From: CAIVAT01 sp038212325
Lineage (GTDB): Bacteria; Bacteroidota; Bacteroidia; Bacteroidales; FEN-979
Assembly (NCBI GenBank): GCA_038212325.1
Contig: JBBQUQ010000027.1
Span: 1-36,406, forward strand
DNA length: 36,406 nucleotides
Reading direction: 5' to 3'
Position numbers and translations under genes: made by a program. A model generated the notes under the pieces. The model was not told the DNA's origin and ran no database searches. It saw only the letters and a program-made list of their open reading frames with translations. Below, one piece after another: positions 7,696 to 16,301 of this stretch. Position 1 is the stretch's first letter, and the number at the start of each line of letters is the position of its first letter.

Positions 7696-8634
7696 TTATT
7701 CCGACAATTCAAGCATCCGCAAAATCGGTTTTGCTGCATTTTCAATCACACTTGCCGGTAACGTCAATTCCGGACGTTCATTGAGAAGGCAGGCATGAAG
7801 TTTTTCCAGAGTGTTCATTTTCATATAGGGACAGTCGTTGCACGAACAGGCTTCATCTGTCGGAACTATCAAAAACTCCTTATCCGGCGAAGCTTTTTTC
7901 ATCTGGTGTAAAATTCCGGTCTCCGTTGCCACGATGAATTTTTTATATTCGCTTTTCATGGTATAGTTTAACAATCCGGTGGTTGAACCAATATAATCGG
8001 CGAGTTCAAGTATCACTGCTTTGCATTCGGGGTGCGCGATAAGCCTGGCATCAGGATGCGCTGCTTTCAATTTTATAACCGCTTCTGTTTTAATTACATC
8101 ATGAACTTCGCAACTTCCGTCCCATAAAACCATGTTGCGACCCGTGAGTGAATTGATATAGCCTCCGAGGTTTTTATCAGGTGCAAAAATAATCTTTTGA
8201 TCCTTTGGAAAGGATTCGACAATTTTCAACGCATTGCTTGATGTGCAGATGACATCCGACATGGTTTTAATCTGTGCCGAACAATTTATGTAAGAGATAA
8301 CGAGGTGATCAGGATGAATCAATTTGAATTCACTGAATTTTTCCGGCGGACAGGAATCGGCAAGGGAACATCCTGCATTAAGATCAGGGACCAGCACTTT
8401 TTTCGACGGGTTCAATATTTTGGCTGTTTCAGCCATGAAGTGAACACCGGCAAAAACAATGATGTCGGCCTTTGTTTTCAACGCAAGTTGCGATAATCCC
8501 AGACTGTCGCCCACAAAATCCGCAATATCCTGAATTTCAGGAACCTGGTAATAATGCGCAAGAATGACAGCATTTTTCTCCCTTTTCAATTCGTTAATGC
8601 GTTCAATCAAAGATACCGGTAAAACGGTTTTCAT
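7696..8634 (-). CDS. nadA: Quinolinate synthase NadA
   Basis: A 312-residue enzyme that condenses iminoaspartate with dihydroxyacetone phosphate to give quinolinate, the first ring intermediate of de novo NAD synthesis. It needs a [4Fe-4S] cluster. The three expected ligands are visible: Cys89 in DLNAGCSLAD, Cys175 in WDGSCEVH and Cys268 in CNDCPYMKMN. Other family landmarks are ILAHYYQVPEIQDIADFVGDS and PECKAVI. Length is typical of the short form. nadB and nadC are not in the window. It is the first gene of the 379-8634 minus-strand run, so its upstream gap (8635-9101) should hold the operon promoter. Confidence 0.96.
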   Translation of the reverse strand: MKTVLPVSLIERINELKREKNAVILAHYYQVPEIQDIADFVGDSLGLSQLALKTKADIIVFAGVHFMAETAKILNPSKKVLVPDLNAGCSLADSCPPEKFSEFKLIHPDHLVISYINCSAQIKTMSDVICTSSNALKIVESFPKDQKIIFAPDKNLGGYINSLTGRNMVLWDGSCEVHDVIKTEAVIKLKAAHPDARLIAHPECKAVILELADYIGSTTGLLNYTMKSEYKKFIVATETGILHQMKKASPDKEFLIVPTDEACSCNDCPYMKMNTLEKLHACLLNERPELTLPASVIENAAKPILRMLELSE

Positions 8635-9101
8635 GGTTTTTAATAATAATAAAAGATTAATATTTCTTTATGTTTATTATAATTGCTGTTAGCCTTGTTG
8701 ATTAATATCTTGATTAAAATTTTGTTTTTTCATATGTATGGTTTGTTTAACAACTTATCAACAGGTTAATATTTATAATTTATTGTAATACAAATTATAC
8801 CATTTAAGCGTCCAAATTGTTAGTGATTGACTTTGTTAATAAAATATGCCATTTGTCACCCCCGTTTTTTGTTGAAACTAAATGAAAAATTGTCGTTAAA
8901 TATGCTTTTGACCGGTAAAGGAGTTCCAATTGTTCATAACCCTGAAATGTTATCATTAATTTGACACAAAATTAATCAGTTGTTAACATTAGAGTGTTTA
9001 AAAAATAAGAATTTGATATAGAGATAGATATTGGGATGTGAAATTTCATTTTGTTTAAGAATGATTGGTTTATGATTATATTTGTGAAAAAAATATTAAC
9101 A
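8635..9101. other. AT-rich divergent intergenic region between nadA and rpiB
   Basis: About 470 bases with no credible coding frame, separating divergent genes. The rpiB promoter lies at its right end. For nadA, I found no clean TAnnTTTG on the minus strand close to the start. A match exists at 8974-8967 but would give a leader of about 330 bases, and a near match (TATAATTTG) lies at 8799-8791. Three GATTAA motifs occur between 8654 and 8720. A single DnaA-box-like TTATCAACA is present at 8756. No convincing riboswitch fold was recognised. Confidence 0.5.
9077..9084 (+). promoter_or_regulatory. rpiB promoter, -7 element TATATTTG
   Basis: TATATTTG matches the Bacteroidetes -7 consensus TAnnTTTG. 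A TTTG at 9050-9053 lies upstream with a 23-base spacer, slightly long for the -33 element. Transcription would begin near 9090, downstream of the possible ATG at 9051 and only about 12 bases before ATG 9102, which supports 9102 as the real start of rpiB. Confidence 0.6.
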
Positions 9102-9551
9102 ATGGTTGATTCTTTCACGCAAATTGCTATCGGATGTGATCATGCCGGATTTGTAACCAAGGAGTATATCAAACAGGTTCTTGAACAATCAGGACATACT
9201 TTTCATGATTACGGAACCTTTTCTGATACATCCATGGATTACCCGGATACGGCTCATCCGCTTGCAAAAGCTGTTGAATCAGGCGATTATAAATATGGAA
9301 TTCTGATTTGCGGCAGTGGCAACGGGGTAGCAATTGTCGCCAACAAATATACGGGAATTAGAGCAGCTATTTGTTGGAACGCTGAAACTGCTTTGTTGGC
9401 ACGGCGGCACAATGATGCCAATATAATTGTCTTGCCTGCCCGCTTCATCAGCAATGAAGAAGCAGTTCAACTGGTGCGCCTGTTTCTTGCCACACCGTTT
9501 GAAGGCGGACGGCACCAGAAAAGGGTGGAAAAAATCACCGAAATATTGTAA
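9102..9551 (+). CDS. rpiB: Ribose-5-phosphate isomerase B (RpiB/LacAB family)
   Basis: A 149-residue enzyme interconverting ribose 5-phosphate and ribulose 5-phosphate in the pentose phosphate pathway. Family landmarks are IAIGCDHAGF at the N-terminus, DYGTFSDTSMDYPD, the catalytic Cys loop ICGSGNGVAIVANKYTGIRA, RRHNDANIIVLPARF and GGRHQKRVEKI near the C-terminus. An upstream in-frame ATG at 9051 would add 17 residues not expected in the family, and the predicted transcription start lies after it. The lutB-like gene follows 7 bases after the stop, so the two are probably co-transcribed. LacA/LacB paralogues cannot be excluded, but length and motifs favour RpiB. Confidence 0.93.
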   Translation: MVDSFTQIAIGCDHAGFVTKEYIKQVLEQSGHTFHDYGTFSDTSMDYPDTAHPLAKAVESGDYKYGILICGSGNGVAIVANKYTGIRAAICWNAETALLARRHNDANIIVLPARFISNEEAVQLVRLFLATPFEGGRHQKRVEKITEIL

Positions 9552-9558
9552 ATGATAC

Positions 9559-10938
9559 ATGATGAACCATATATATCAGAAGTTTCTTGAAGATGCTGAA
9601 AAAAAATCCTTCGATCCGGAACATCGCAAGCGGCTGAATCATAATATTGGCAGGTATGATGAACAGGTTGAAAAAGGAAAAAATCAGTATCAGAACCTCG
9701 AACTGGCCAAGCGAAGGGCGGCCAACATCAAACACAAAACGATCAACAGCCTCGACAAGTACCTGGTTGAATTTGAGAACAATTTCAGCAAACGCGGAGG
9801 CAAGGTAATATGGGCTCCGAATGAAAAGGATGCGCAGCGCGAGATCATGCACATTATTAAAAGAGCAAAGGCCCAGGTCATTGTGAAGCAGAAGACCATG
9901 GTTTCTGAAGAGGTCGAACTCAACGATTTATTTGAAAAGAACAAGCGGGAGGTTTTTGAAACCGACCTTGGCGAGTATATCGTGCAGCTTGCCGGCGAAA
10001 AACCGTACCACATTTTAACACCGGCCATGCACAAGTCGAAGGAGGATGTCGCAAAACTTTTTCATGAAAAGTTTAACCTTCCTGCCGACAGTAAACCCGA
10101 ACAAATAACCCAGTTTGTGCGCGAAAAACTCCGTGGCGAATTTATACGCGCTGATGTCGGGATTACCGGCGGAAATTTCCTTATCGCCGATGTGGGTGCT
10201 GTTTCGCTTACCGAAAATGAAGGAAATGGATTGCTATGCATGGCTTTTCCCAAAATCCATATTGTCATCGTCGGCATCGAAAAGCTCATTCCGTCGATCG
10301 AAGATCTCGACCTGTTTTTGCCTTTGCTCGCCCAGCATGGCACAGGTCAGCGTATCACCGTATATAATAACCTTGTTTTCGGTCCGCAAACTGAATTTGA
10401 ACCTGACGGTCCCGAAGAGATGTATGTGATTTTACTTGACAACCGCCGAACTGAATTGTTAAAGTTCAAAGAGCAACGGCGCGCCTTGTCGTGTATCCGC
10501 TGCGGTGCGTGCCTGAATGGCTGCCCCATTTACAAAAGTATTGGCGGGTATTCCTATAAAGCAACCTATTCCGGTCCGATAGGTTCTGTTATTTCACCGC
10601 ATTACCTGGGCATGAAGGAATATAATCACCTGAGTTTTGCCTCCTCGCTCTGCGGAAAATGTACTGAAGTGTGCCCGATAAAGATACCGCTGCACGAACT
10701 GCTTCTGCACAACAGGCACGAAGCGGTATCGAAAAAATATATTTCCTACACCTGGCGTTTTATCGTTGCCGGCTGGAAAACGGTAATGCTTCACCGCTGG
10801 ATGATCGACAAGCCAAGCTCTGGCCTGAAAAACAAGATGATAAATCGTTTTGGACGGAAGATGTGGGGCCCGCGCCGAACGCTTCCTAAAATTGCACCGA
10901 AAAGTTTCAGGGAGCAATATAAGGAGGCCAATCCCTAA
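9559..10938 (+). CDS. LutB-like iron-sulfur oxidoreductase subunit (lactate utilisation family)
   Basis: A 459-residue protein of the LutB/YkgF family, the Fe-S subunit of the LutABC complex that oxidises L-lactate to pyruvate in other bacteria. The N-terminal two thirds match the LUD domain (GNFLIADVGAVSLTENEGNG at about 205-224). The C-terminal part binds two [4Fe-4S] clusters: CIRCGACLNGC at 312-322, and C365, C368 and C372 in CGKCTEVCP. No lutA or lutC is adjacent; the upstream neighbour is rpiB and the downstream one is convergent. The role in lactate oxidation is therefore inferred from family only. Two consecutive ATGs at 9559 and 9562 make the exact start uncertain by one codon. Confidence 0.88.
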   Translation: MMNHIYQKFLEDAEKKSFDPEHRKRLNHNIGRYDEQVEKGKNQYQNLELAKRRAANIKHKTINSLDKYLVEFENNFSKRGGKVIWAPNEKDAQREIMHIIKRAKAQVIVKQKTMVSEEVELNDLFEKNKREVFETDLGEYIVQLAGEKPYHILTPAMHKSKEDVAKLFHEKFNLPADSKPEQITQFVREKLRGEFIRADVGITGGNFLIADVGAVSLTENEGNGLLCMAFPKIHIVIVGIEKLIPSIEDLDLFLPLLAQHGTGQRITVYNNLVFGPQTEFEPDGPEEMYVILLDNRRTELLKFKEQRRALSCIRCGACLNGCPIYKSIGGYSYKATYSGPIGSVISPHYLGMKEYNHLSFASSLCGKCTEVCPIKIPLHELLLHNRHEAVSKKYISYTWRFIVAGWKTVMLHRWMIDKPSSGLKNKMINRFGRKMWGPRRTLPKIAPKSFREQYKEANP

Positions 10939-10949
10939 ACACAGGCAAC

Positions 10950-11366
10950 TTATACGGTGGTTTGACGGCTGAACAGCCGGTCGATGATAAAGAGCACTCC
11001 GGCAGAAAAACTGATCAGCAACCCCCATGCGACATATTTGGAGGCAAATGCATTTTTAAGTACGGTAAAAAAGGTTCCAAAATAGGAAACCAGGCGGTCA
11101 ACCACAAAGTCCTTTCCCGGCAGCCAGTTAAAAACAGGCAGGTCGGAGGTGGCAATTACCACGAGAACGAACAAAGTTATCAACGCATAAGGAAGGGCCG
11201 ACTTCAGGTACAGGTAAAACGGCTTAGCCGCAACCGAAGCCTCAGGCGATGCCTGTATGTTCGCCATGACACGATCGACAAAGTCATCCGAAGGACTATC
11301 GAGCGGACTGCTCCTGATCAGTTCACGCAAAAAATCGTCTTTTATTAAATCATCCTTTTCCATCAT
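10950..11366 (-). CDS. Small membrane protein, probable anti-sigma factor
   Basis: A 138-residue protein with an acidic, charged cytoplasmic N-terminus (about 1-50, EKDDLIKDDFLRELIRSS) and two clear membrane segments at about 58-77 (ALITLFVLVVIATS) and 112-131 (WGLLISFSAGVLFIIDRLF), plus a less certain one between. It follows the ECF sigma gene by 15 bases. A small membrane protein immediately downstream of an ECF sigma factor is the usual position of its anti-sigma factor, but I see no zinc-binding HxxxCxxC motif or FecR domain, so this is inference from context. Starts at 11366 or 11363 are equally possible. Its 3' end converges with the lutB-like gene, 11 bases apart. Confidence 0.7.
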   Translation of the reverse strand: MMEKDDLIKDDFLRELIRSSPLDSPSDDFVDRVMANIQASPEASVAAKPFYLYLKSALPYALITLFVLVVIATSDLPVFNWLPGKDFVVDRLVSYFGTFFTVLKNAFASKYVAWGLLISFSAGVLFIIDRLFSRQTTV

Positions 11367-11381
11367 GCTGCAAAATTAATA

Positions 11382-11957
11382 TTAATTCAAATGGTTGATG
11401 GCCCGATCCATCATCACCGCAAGTTCATCATGCAGTTTTTTCCGTATCCGGTGAAGTCTTACTTTGACATTAGACATGGAAAGCCCTGTAATGTTACTTA
11501 TTTCCTCAATAGAATTTTCACCCTTATAAAATAAATTGATCAACAGGTTATCGTCGTCTGACAAACGCTCCATGGCCCTCTCAATCATTTTTTTCTGTTC
11601 TTCCGGCTCAATTTCATCCATCCCCGAGCGAACGTCATCTTCTGTATAGTTGTGGATCACATAATTATCCATGGGCACCAGGTCGAGCTTCTTTTTACGG
11701 GTTTTCGAAATGGCCGCATTATAAACAATGCGATACAGCCAGGTCGAAAATTTGGATTTCCGCTCAAAGGTTTTCAGCGCCTGGAACACCTTCAGAAAGC
11801 AATCCTGGGCAACCTCCTCGGCATCTTCCCTGTTGTTTAAAATTTTCAGGGCGATCGAAAAAACCAGGTTTTTATGCTTTGAAACCAACATGGCATAGGC
11901 GGCAACATCGCCACTGAGCACACGATCAATGTAATGGTTGTCGTCCTGGTATTTCAT
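11382..11957 (-). CDS. ECF RNA polymerase sigma factor (sigma-70 family)
   Basis: A 191-residue group 4 sigma factor. Sigma-2 spans about 22-90, with KILNNREDAEEVAQDCFLKV and the -10 recognition segment FSTWLYRIVYNAAISKTRK. Sigma-4 spans about 125-180, with an HTH in SIEEISNITGLSMSNVKVRLHRIRKKL. The linker between them is acidic. It is transcribed with the small membrane protein downstream. Its own -7 element lies only 55 bases from that of the divergent T9SS-exported protein gene, so the two promoters share a control region. The regulon is unknown. Confidence 0.94.
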   Translation of the reverse strand: MKYQDDNHYIDRVLSGDVAAYAMLVSKHKNLVFSIALKILNNREDAEEVAQDCFLKVFQALKTFERKSKFSTWLYRIVYNAAISKTRKKKLDLVPMDNYVIHNYTEDDVRSGMDEIEPEEQKKMIERAMERLSDDDNLLINLFYKGENSIEEISNITGLSMSNVKVRLHRIRKKLHDELAVMMDRAINHLN

Positions 11958-12003
11958 TCGGGGTTTAGACGGTATATTATATCTGAGGTTACATCATCCG
12001 GTA

Positions 12004-12011
12004 CAAAGGTA
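12004..12011 (-). promoter_or_regulatory. ECF sigma gene promoter, -7 element TACCTTTG
   Basis: The minus strand reads TACCTTTG from 12011 to 12004, an exact TAnnTTTG match. It lies 46 bases upstream of the ATG at 11957. I see no good TTTG at the expected -33 distance. Confidence 0.5.
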
Positions 12012-12065
12012 GCACCATTTATGAACAGGATTCATATACAAGAGGTTGGGTTTCATTTTTTTTTA

Positions 12066-12073
12066 TAAGTTTG
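12066..12073 (+). promoter_or_regulatory. Promoter of the T9SS-exported protein, -7 element TAAGTTTG
   Basis: TAAGTTTG fits TAnnTTTG, with a GTTG at 12045-12048 about 17 bases upstream as a possible -33 element. The predicted leader is about 35 bases, with ATG at 12114. It is divergent from and close to the sigma-gene promoter. Confidence 0.55.
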
Positions 12074-12113
12074 TATCCGAATTAATGTATTATTAATCAT
12101 AAATCCGAACCAT

Positions 12114-15100
12114 ATGAAAATGTTTACATCCGCTGGTTTATTATTTTTATTATTAGCTGTAAACCAGGTACTTGCACAGTATCAGGGGGATAATCCCAAT
12201 CTTGACCAGATACCACAGTATCTTCGCGAAAGAGCTTCGGCTGTTACCGATGCACCCCTGTCCTCCGTTATCACGATCGGAAATTGGGATAATTTCAGTC
12301 TTGGCGTCGATTTTGCCGAGAACAATATTGCTGAGGATCCGAACAACCCCAAGTGGTATTTCACTGCCTATAATACCAACGCCCCGCATCATACAGAAAA
12401 CGGGATCGATTGGGCCATTCACAGCGCAAATTTCGGAACCAGCGTGCAGGGCGATCCGGTGGTTGCATACGACAGCATCGGGAACCTCTATTACGAAAAC
12501 ATGTATGGCAATATAACCGGGTGCAAGGTACTCAAATCAACAAACAACGGTTTGAGCTGGGGCTCTGCGGTTACAGCCATTGCCGGCAATGATAGAAACT
12601 GGCTTGCCTGTGATCAGACCTCGGGGCCGTATGGCAATTATATTTATTCGACCATGACCAACAATTCCGCCGGAAATTTTACGCGCAGCATTGATAACGG
12701 CGCTACGTTCAACTCCACCTATACAGCCAGTCCTCATTCTCTACCCGGAATGATGGTGGCAGTGGGCCCCCAGGGGAATGTACAAGGAGGCGCGGTTTAT
12801 ATTGTCACCAACAGCGGAAGCTCGTTTGCCTCGAATTACACTTTTTTCCGGTCAAATGATGGCGGGGCCACCTTTACCCAAAGGTCATCCCAGCAATGGG
12901 CCAATACTGTCGGAACCCAGGTCAGCGGCAGAAATTCCGTCTCAAACATGCGTACCCGTCCCTATCCGATGATTGCCGCCGATAACAGCTATGGTGCTCA
13001 TCGTGGTAATTTTTACTGTGTATATGCATCCAACTTCCCTTCAGGAAACGGCAATAAGTCTGATGTTTGGTGCAGAACCTCCACCGACGGCGGCGCAACA
13101 TGGGGAAGTGCCGTCAGGGTGAATGACGATGCAAACACCCAAAATTTCCAGCAATGGCACCCGTCGGTCTGGTGCGACAAGGAGACCGGTAAATTATATG
13201 TGATGTGGATGGATACCCGCGACACACCTACCAACGACAGTGCATTTATATATGCCACTTACTCTACCGACGGCGGCGCCACCTTTGTTGCCAACCAGCG
13301 CATTTCAAATAAAAAGATGAAAATCGACTGCCCTGGCTGCGGCGGCGGCGGAACTCCTCGTTACGAAGGCGATTACAACGGTGTTGTATCCAATAAAAAA
13401 GTTTCCATGGTCGCATGGGCCGACTTCAGGAATGGGAACTTCCAAAGCATGACCGGATATTTCCCCGATTTTGCCATGGCCATCGATCATGATTCCGATA
13501 CCCTTTATACCTCTTCCGACATTGCCACGTTCCAGGTGTCCATTCCCGAAGTTAAGTTATATACTGATACGGTTGTTTTATCTGCTTCGATCACTCCGGC
13601 ACCATCTGCCGGCACCATCACATTTGCCTACCCTTCAGGATCGACGATAACCACCTATCCGGCTTCCTTGCCTGTCAACGTTGTTCTCACCGGCAATGTT
13701 CCTTTAGGTAATTATAACGTCTCTTTTTTTGCTAATGGTCCCAACGGAACCCCGGCCCATAAGCGTACAGCCCTTATTAAGGTGCTGGCCGGAAATAATT
13801 TCACAGCTACGGCCAGTGCAAACCCGACGACCATTTGCCAGGGACTGACCTCGCAGTTAGATGTCGTTGTGGTCGGTGGAACGCCTCCCCTTACATATTT
13901 ATGGGCTCCGGCAGCAAGCCTCAGCAATCCTTCAATTGCCAACCCGGTGGCAACCCCGGGTGCCACAACAACCTATAGTGTTACGGTTACAGACAACAGC
14001 GCAACCGCCGCAACCGGAAGCGTTCAGGTAGTAGTCAATACTACTCCGGCAGCACCAGGCCCGGTTACAGGAGATCAAACCGTGTGCGCCGGCGAAACAG
14101 TCGGATATTCGATTGTCGGACCTGTTGGTGGAACCACCTACACCTGGAGTGTTGTGCCTCCAGCAAGTTCCATTATTGGAAATGGTACGGCAAATGTGAG
14201 CATTGTCTGGGGAAGTGTATCCGGTGAAATCCAGGTGCTTGCAAGCAACAACTGCGGGAATAATCCTGCTCCGTCGGTTCTGCCTGTTGTGGTAACTTCA
14301 CAACCTGCTGCACCAGGCCCCATTAACGGGCCCCAGGCAGTTTGTGCCGGTGATACTGTTGGCTACATGGTTGCTGTTGTGCCCGGGGCAACCTCCTACA
14401 CCTGGAGCGTCGTTCCCCCCCCAGATTCCATTATTGGCAACGGTACGCCGAATGTCAGCATTATATGGGGAATTACTTCGGGTGAAATTCATTTGCAGGT
14501 GGGTAATACGTGCGGAAACAACCCAACGTCGTCAATCCTTCCCGTTCAGGTTACGGAATGCAGTTTCACCACTTCAATATCTGCAAATCCAACAGCCATT
14601 TGCCAGGGCCAGTCTTCACAGTTGAATATTGCTATTGTTGGCGGAACCCCGCCGATCTCCTATTCCTGGAATCCTTCCACCGGCCTGAGCGATCCGGGGA
14701 TTGCCAACCCTGTGGCTACTCCGGATGCCACCACTACCTACTACGTAGTTGTTAGTGATAACACGCTGTATACGACCACCGACAGCATTACCATCTTCGT
14801 CAAAACGCCGCCCGAAGCACCGGGCCCCATCTCCGGAACCCACCCTGTTTGTGCAGGTGATACTGTTGCCTACTCACTCGTTGAGGTGGTAGGAGGTGCA
14901 ACCTACAGCTGGAGTGTCGTTCCCCCTGCAGATTCCATTGTCGGCAACGGTACGCTTAATGTGAGCATCATTTGGGGAAGCACTTCAGGCGAAATCCAGG
15001 TGCTGGCTGGTAACAATTGCGGGAACAACCCGATCCCATCAATACTGCCTGTGATTGTAAACATTCCGCCTGCAGCCCTGAATCCGATCGCAGGCCCGGA

Positions 15101-15860
15101 TATGGTTTGCATCGGAAGCAACGCCACGTTCACCACTGCCATCCTCGGACCTCCCGACACCTATACCTGGACAGTGCCGTCCGGCGTTTCCATAACCAAC
15201 GGACAAGGTACCAATACCATCATTGTAGCATGGGGAAACACAACGGGAGACGTTACCGTATACGCCATGAACAATTGCGGAGAAACACCGATCATCATGA
15301 AATCTATTGGTGTAAAGACGATTCCTGAGTCAGCCGGGGTGATAACCGGCAACGATACAATTTGCCAGGGTGCCTCAAATGTACCATATAGCGTGCCCTC
15401 TATCGCAGGAGCAACGTTATATAACTGGTCAACTCCGGCCGGAATTACCGTAACGGCCGGTGCGGGCACCAGCCAGGTCACGCTTGAGTACAGCTTACTG
15501 GCCCAGTCGGGCAATATCACGGTTAATGGTACCAACGAGTGCGGCGAAGGCACCGAATCTTCCATGCCGGTCGTTGTGAAAAACTGTACCGGGATCGATC
15601 AGAAAGGCCTTGAATCGACCGTGAGGATTTATCCGAATCCTGTAAGTAATGAGTTAACCCTGAGTATAAACGGCAAGGAGAAGCAACTGGTTCTTACCAT
15701 TACAAATGCGGCAGGCCAGGTGGTGCATTCAGAAAAACTGGAAAGTATCACCGCCGATTATAAGAAAAGAATGGATATGTCGGGGTTCGCCAAAGGGGTC
15801 TATTTCGTGAGGCTGTCGAACAACGACCGCAGCTATAGTGAAAAGGTGATCGTTCAATAG
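12114..15860 (+). CDS. T9SS-exported Asp-box (BNR) and PKD-like repeat protein
   Basis: A 1248-residue secreted protein. Signal peptide 1-21 (LLFLLLAVNQVLAQ). Residues about 50-460 form a sialidase/BNR-like beta-propeller region with five Asp-box motifs at 142-149, 192-199, 247-254, 323-330 and 384-391 (for example STDGGATW). Asp boxes mark the fold, not an activity; I see no sialidase catalytic set. From 563 on, Ig/PKD-like repeats follow in the order A (563-642), P (645-729), P (730-815), A (817-897), P (898-984) and two divergent P-type copies (985-1068, 1069-1157). Residues 1170-1248 are a type A T9SS C-terminal domain, from YPNPVSNELTL to GVYFVRL and EKVIVQ. The product is therefore expected to cross the outer membrane through T9SS and be surface-attached or released. 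Ligand unknown. Confidence 0.9.
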   Translation: MKMFTSAGLLFLLLAVNQVLAQYQGDNPNLDQIPQYLRERASAVTDAPLSSVITIGNWDNFSLGVDFAENNIAEDPNNPKWYFTAYNTNAPHHTENGIDWAIHSANFGTSVQGDPVVAYDSIGNLYYENMYGNITGCKVLKSTNNGLSWGSAVTAIAGNDRNWLACDQTSGPYGNYIYSTMTNNSAGNFTRSIDNGATFNSTYTASPHSLPGMMVAVGPQGNVQGGAVYIVTNSGSSFASNYTFFRSNDGGATFTQRSSQQWANTVGTQVSGRNSVSNMRTRPYPMIAADNSYGAHRGNFYCVYASNFPSGNGNKSDVWCRTSTDGGATWGSAVRVNDDANTQNFQQWHPSVWCDKETGKLYVMWMDTRDTPTNDSAFIYATYSTDGGATFVANQRISNKKMKIDCPGCGGGGTPRYEGDYNGVVSNKKVSMVAWADFRNGNFQSMTGYFPDFAMAIDHDSDTLYTSSDIATFQVSIPEVKLYTDTVVLSASITPAPSAGTITFAYPSGSTITTYPASLPVNVVLTGNVPLGNYNVSFFANGPNGTPAHKRTALIKVLAGNNFTATASANPTTICQGLTSQLDVVVVGGTPPLTYLWAPAASLSNPSIANPVATPGATTTYSVTVTDNSATAATGSVQVVVNTTPAAPGPVTGDQTVCAGETVGYSIVGPVGGTTYTWSVVPPASSIIGNGTANVSIVWGSVSGEIQVLASNNCGNNPAPSVLPVVVTSQPAAPGPINGPQAVCAGDTVGYMVAVVPGATSYTWSVVPPPDSIIGNGTPNVSIIWGITSGEIHLQVGNTCGNNPTSSILPVQVTECSFTTSISANPTAICQGQSSQLNIAIVGGTPPISYSWNPSTGLSDPGIANPVATPDATTTYYVVVSDNTLYTTTDSITIFVKTPPEAPGPISGTHPVCAGDTVAYSLVEVVGGATYSWSVVPPADSIVGNGTLNVSIIWGSTSGEIQVLAGNNCGNNPIPSILPVIVNIPPAALNPIAGPDMVCIGSNATFTTAILGPPDTYTWTVPSGVSITNGQGTNTIIVAWGNTTGDVTVYAMNNCGETPIIMKSIGVKTIPESAGVITGNDTICQGASNVPYSVPSIAGATLYNWSTPAGITVTAGAGTSQVTLEYSLLAQSGNITVNGTNECGEGTESSMPVVVKNCTGIDQKGLESTVRIYPNPVSNELTLSINGKEKQLVLTITNAAGQVVHSEKLESITADYKKRMDMSGFAKGVYFVRLSNNDRSYSEKVIVQ
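13800..15065. repeat. Internal segmental repeats of the T9SS-exported protein gene
   Basis: DNA encoding the A-type domain (13800-14039) recurs at 14562-14804, and that encoding the P-type domain (14046-14300) recurs at 14301-14558 and 14805-15065. Conserved stretches include those coding for VVPPxxSIxGNGTxNVSIxWG and NPVATPxATTTY. The A-P-P-A-P order suggests duplication of a composite block rather than simple tandem growth of one unit. Confidence 0.75.
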
Positions 15861-15948
15861 TTGAAAATTGGTAAAGCACCTGTAACCAGGGCCTGGCTTT
15901 TGCGTCAAACGGATCGAAAACGGAAAAACATAACCAAAATTAACGGAA

Positions 15949-16278
15949 ATGACTACTGAATTTTTGATCCCGATCGCGTTCTTTGCCATGGTATACGGAA
16001 TAGTGTACCTGTTTGTCCGGAAGAAAGAACGCCTGGCGCTGATTGCTAAAGGCGCTGATGCAACCATTTTTGAATCCTCAAAGCAACCCTCTTCTTTAAA
16101 ATGGGGGCTGCTTTTTGTAGGAATCGGCGCCGGAATCCTGGTCGGTAAGGTGCTTGCAGTTTATACCACGTTGGAGGAAGAACCGGCATTTTTCTCCATG
16201 ATCTGCCTCTTTGGCGGGTTCGGACTTATCATTTACCATCTGATTGCAAATAAGTTTGAAGAGCCTGTCAAAGTTTAG
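15949..16278 (+). CDS. Small three-helix membrane protein, DUF6249-like
   Basis: A 109-residue protein with predicted membrane helices at about 5-23 (LIPIAFFAMVYGIVYLFV), 51-70 (KWGLLFVGIGAGILVGKVL) and 82-100 (FSMICLFGGFGLIIYHLIA). A short basic loop, VRKKERLALIAKGAD, follows the first. The layout resembles the small DUF6249 membrane proteins of Bacteroidetes, which are often encoded near ECF sigma or anti-sigma genes. Function is unknown. It is 88 bases after the T9SS-exported protein and ends just before a strong terminator, so it may be co-transcribed with that gene. Confidence 0.75.
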   Translation: MTTEFLIPIAFFAMVYGIVYLFVRKKERLALIAKGADATIFESSKQPSSLKWGLLFVGIGAGILVGKVLAVYTTLEEEPAFFSMICLFGGFGLIIYHLIANKFEEPVKV

Positions 16279-16301
16279 CTTGCCGCAGTAATGCTGCATT
16301 T

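Noticed and set aside
8756..8764. DnaA-box-like TTATCAACA in an AT-rich gap, possible replication origin
   Set aside because: Only one near-match box was seen, with no cluster, no dnaA/dnaN or other origin-linked genes, and AT-rich gaps are normal here.
8635..9101. NAD-related riboswitch upstream of nadA
   Set aside because: No conserved stem set or known consensus was recognisable in this AT-rich region.
12114..15860. Sialidase call for the T9SS-exported protein
   Set aside because: Asp boxes show a propeller-like fold only; the catalytic Arg triad, Tyr and Glu arrangement of sialidases could not be identified.
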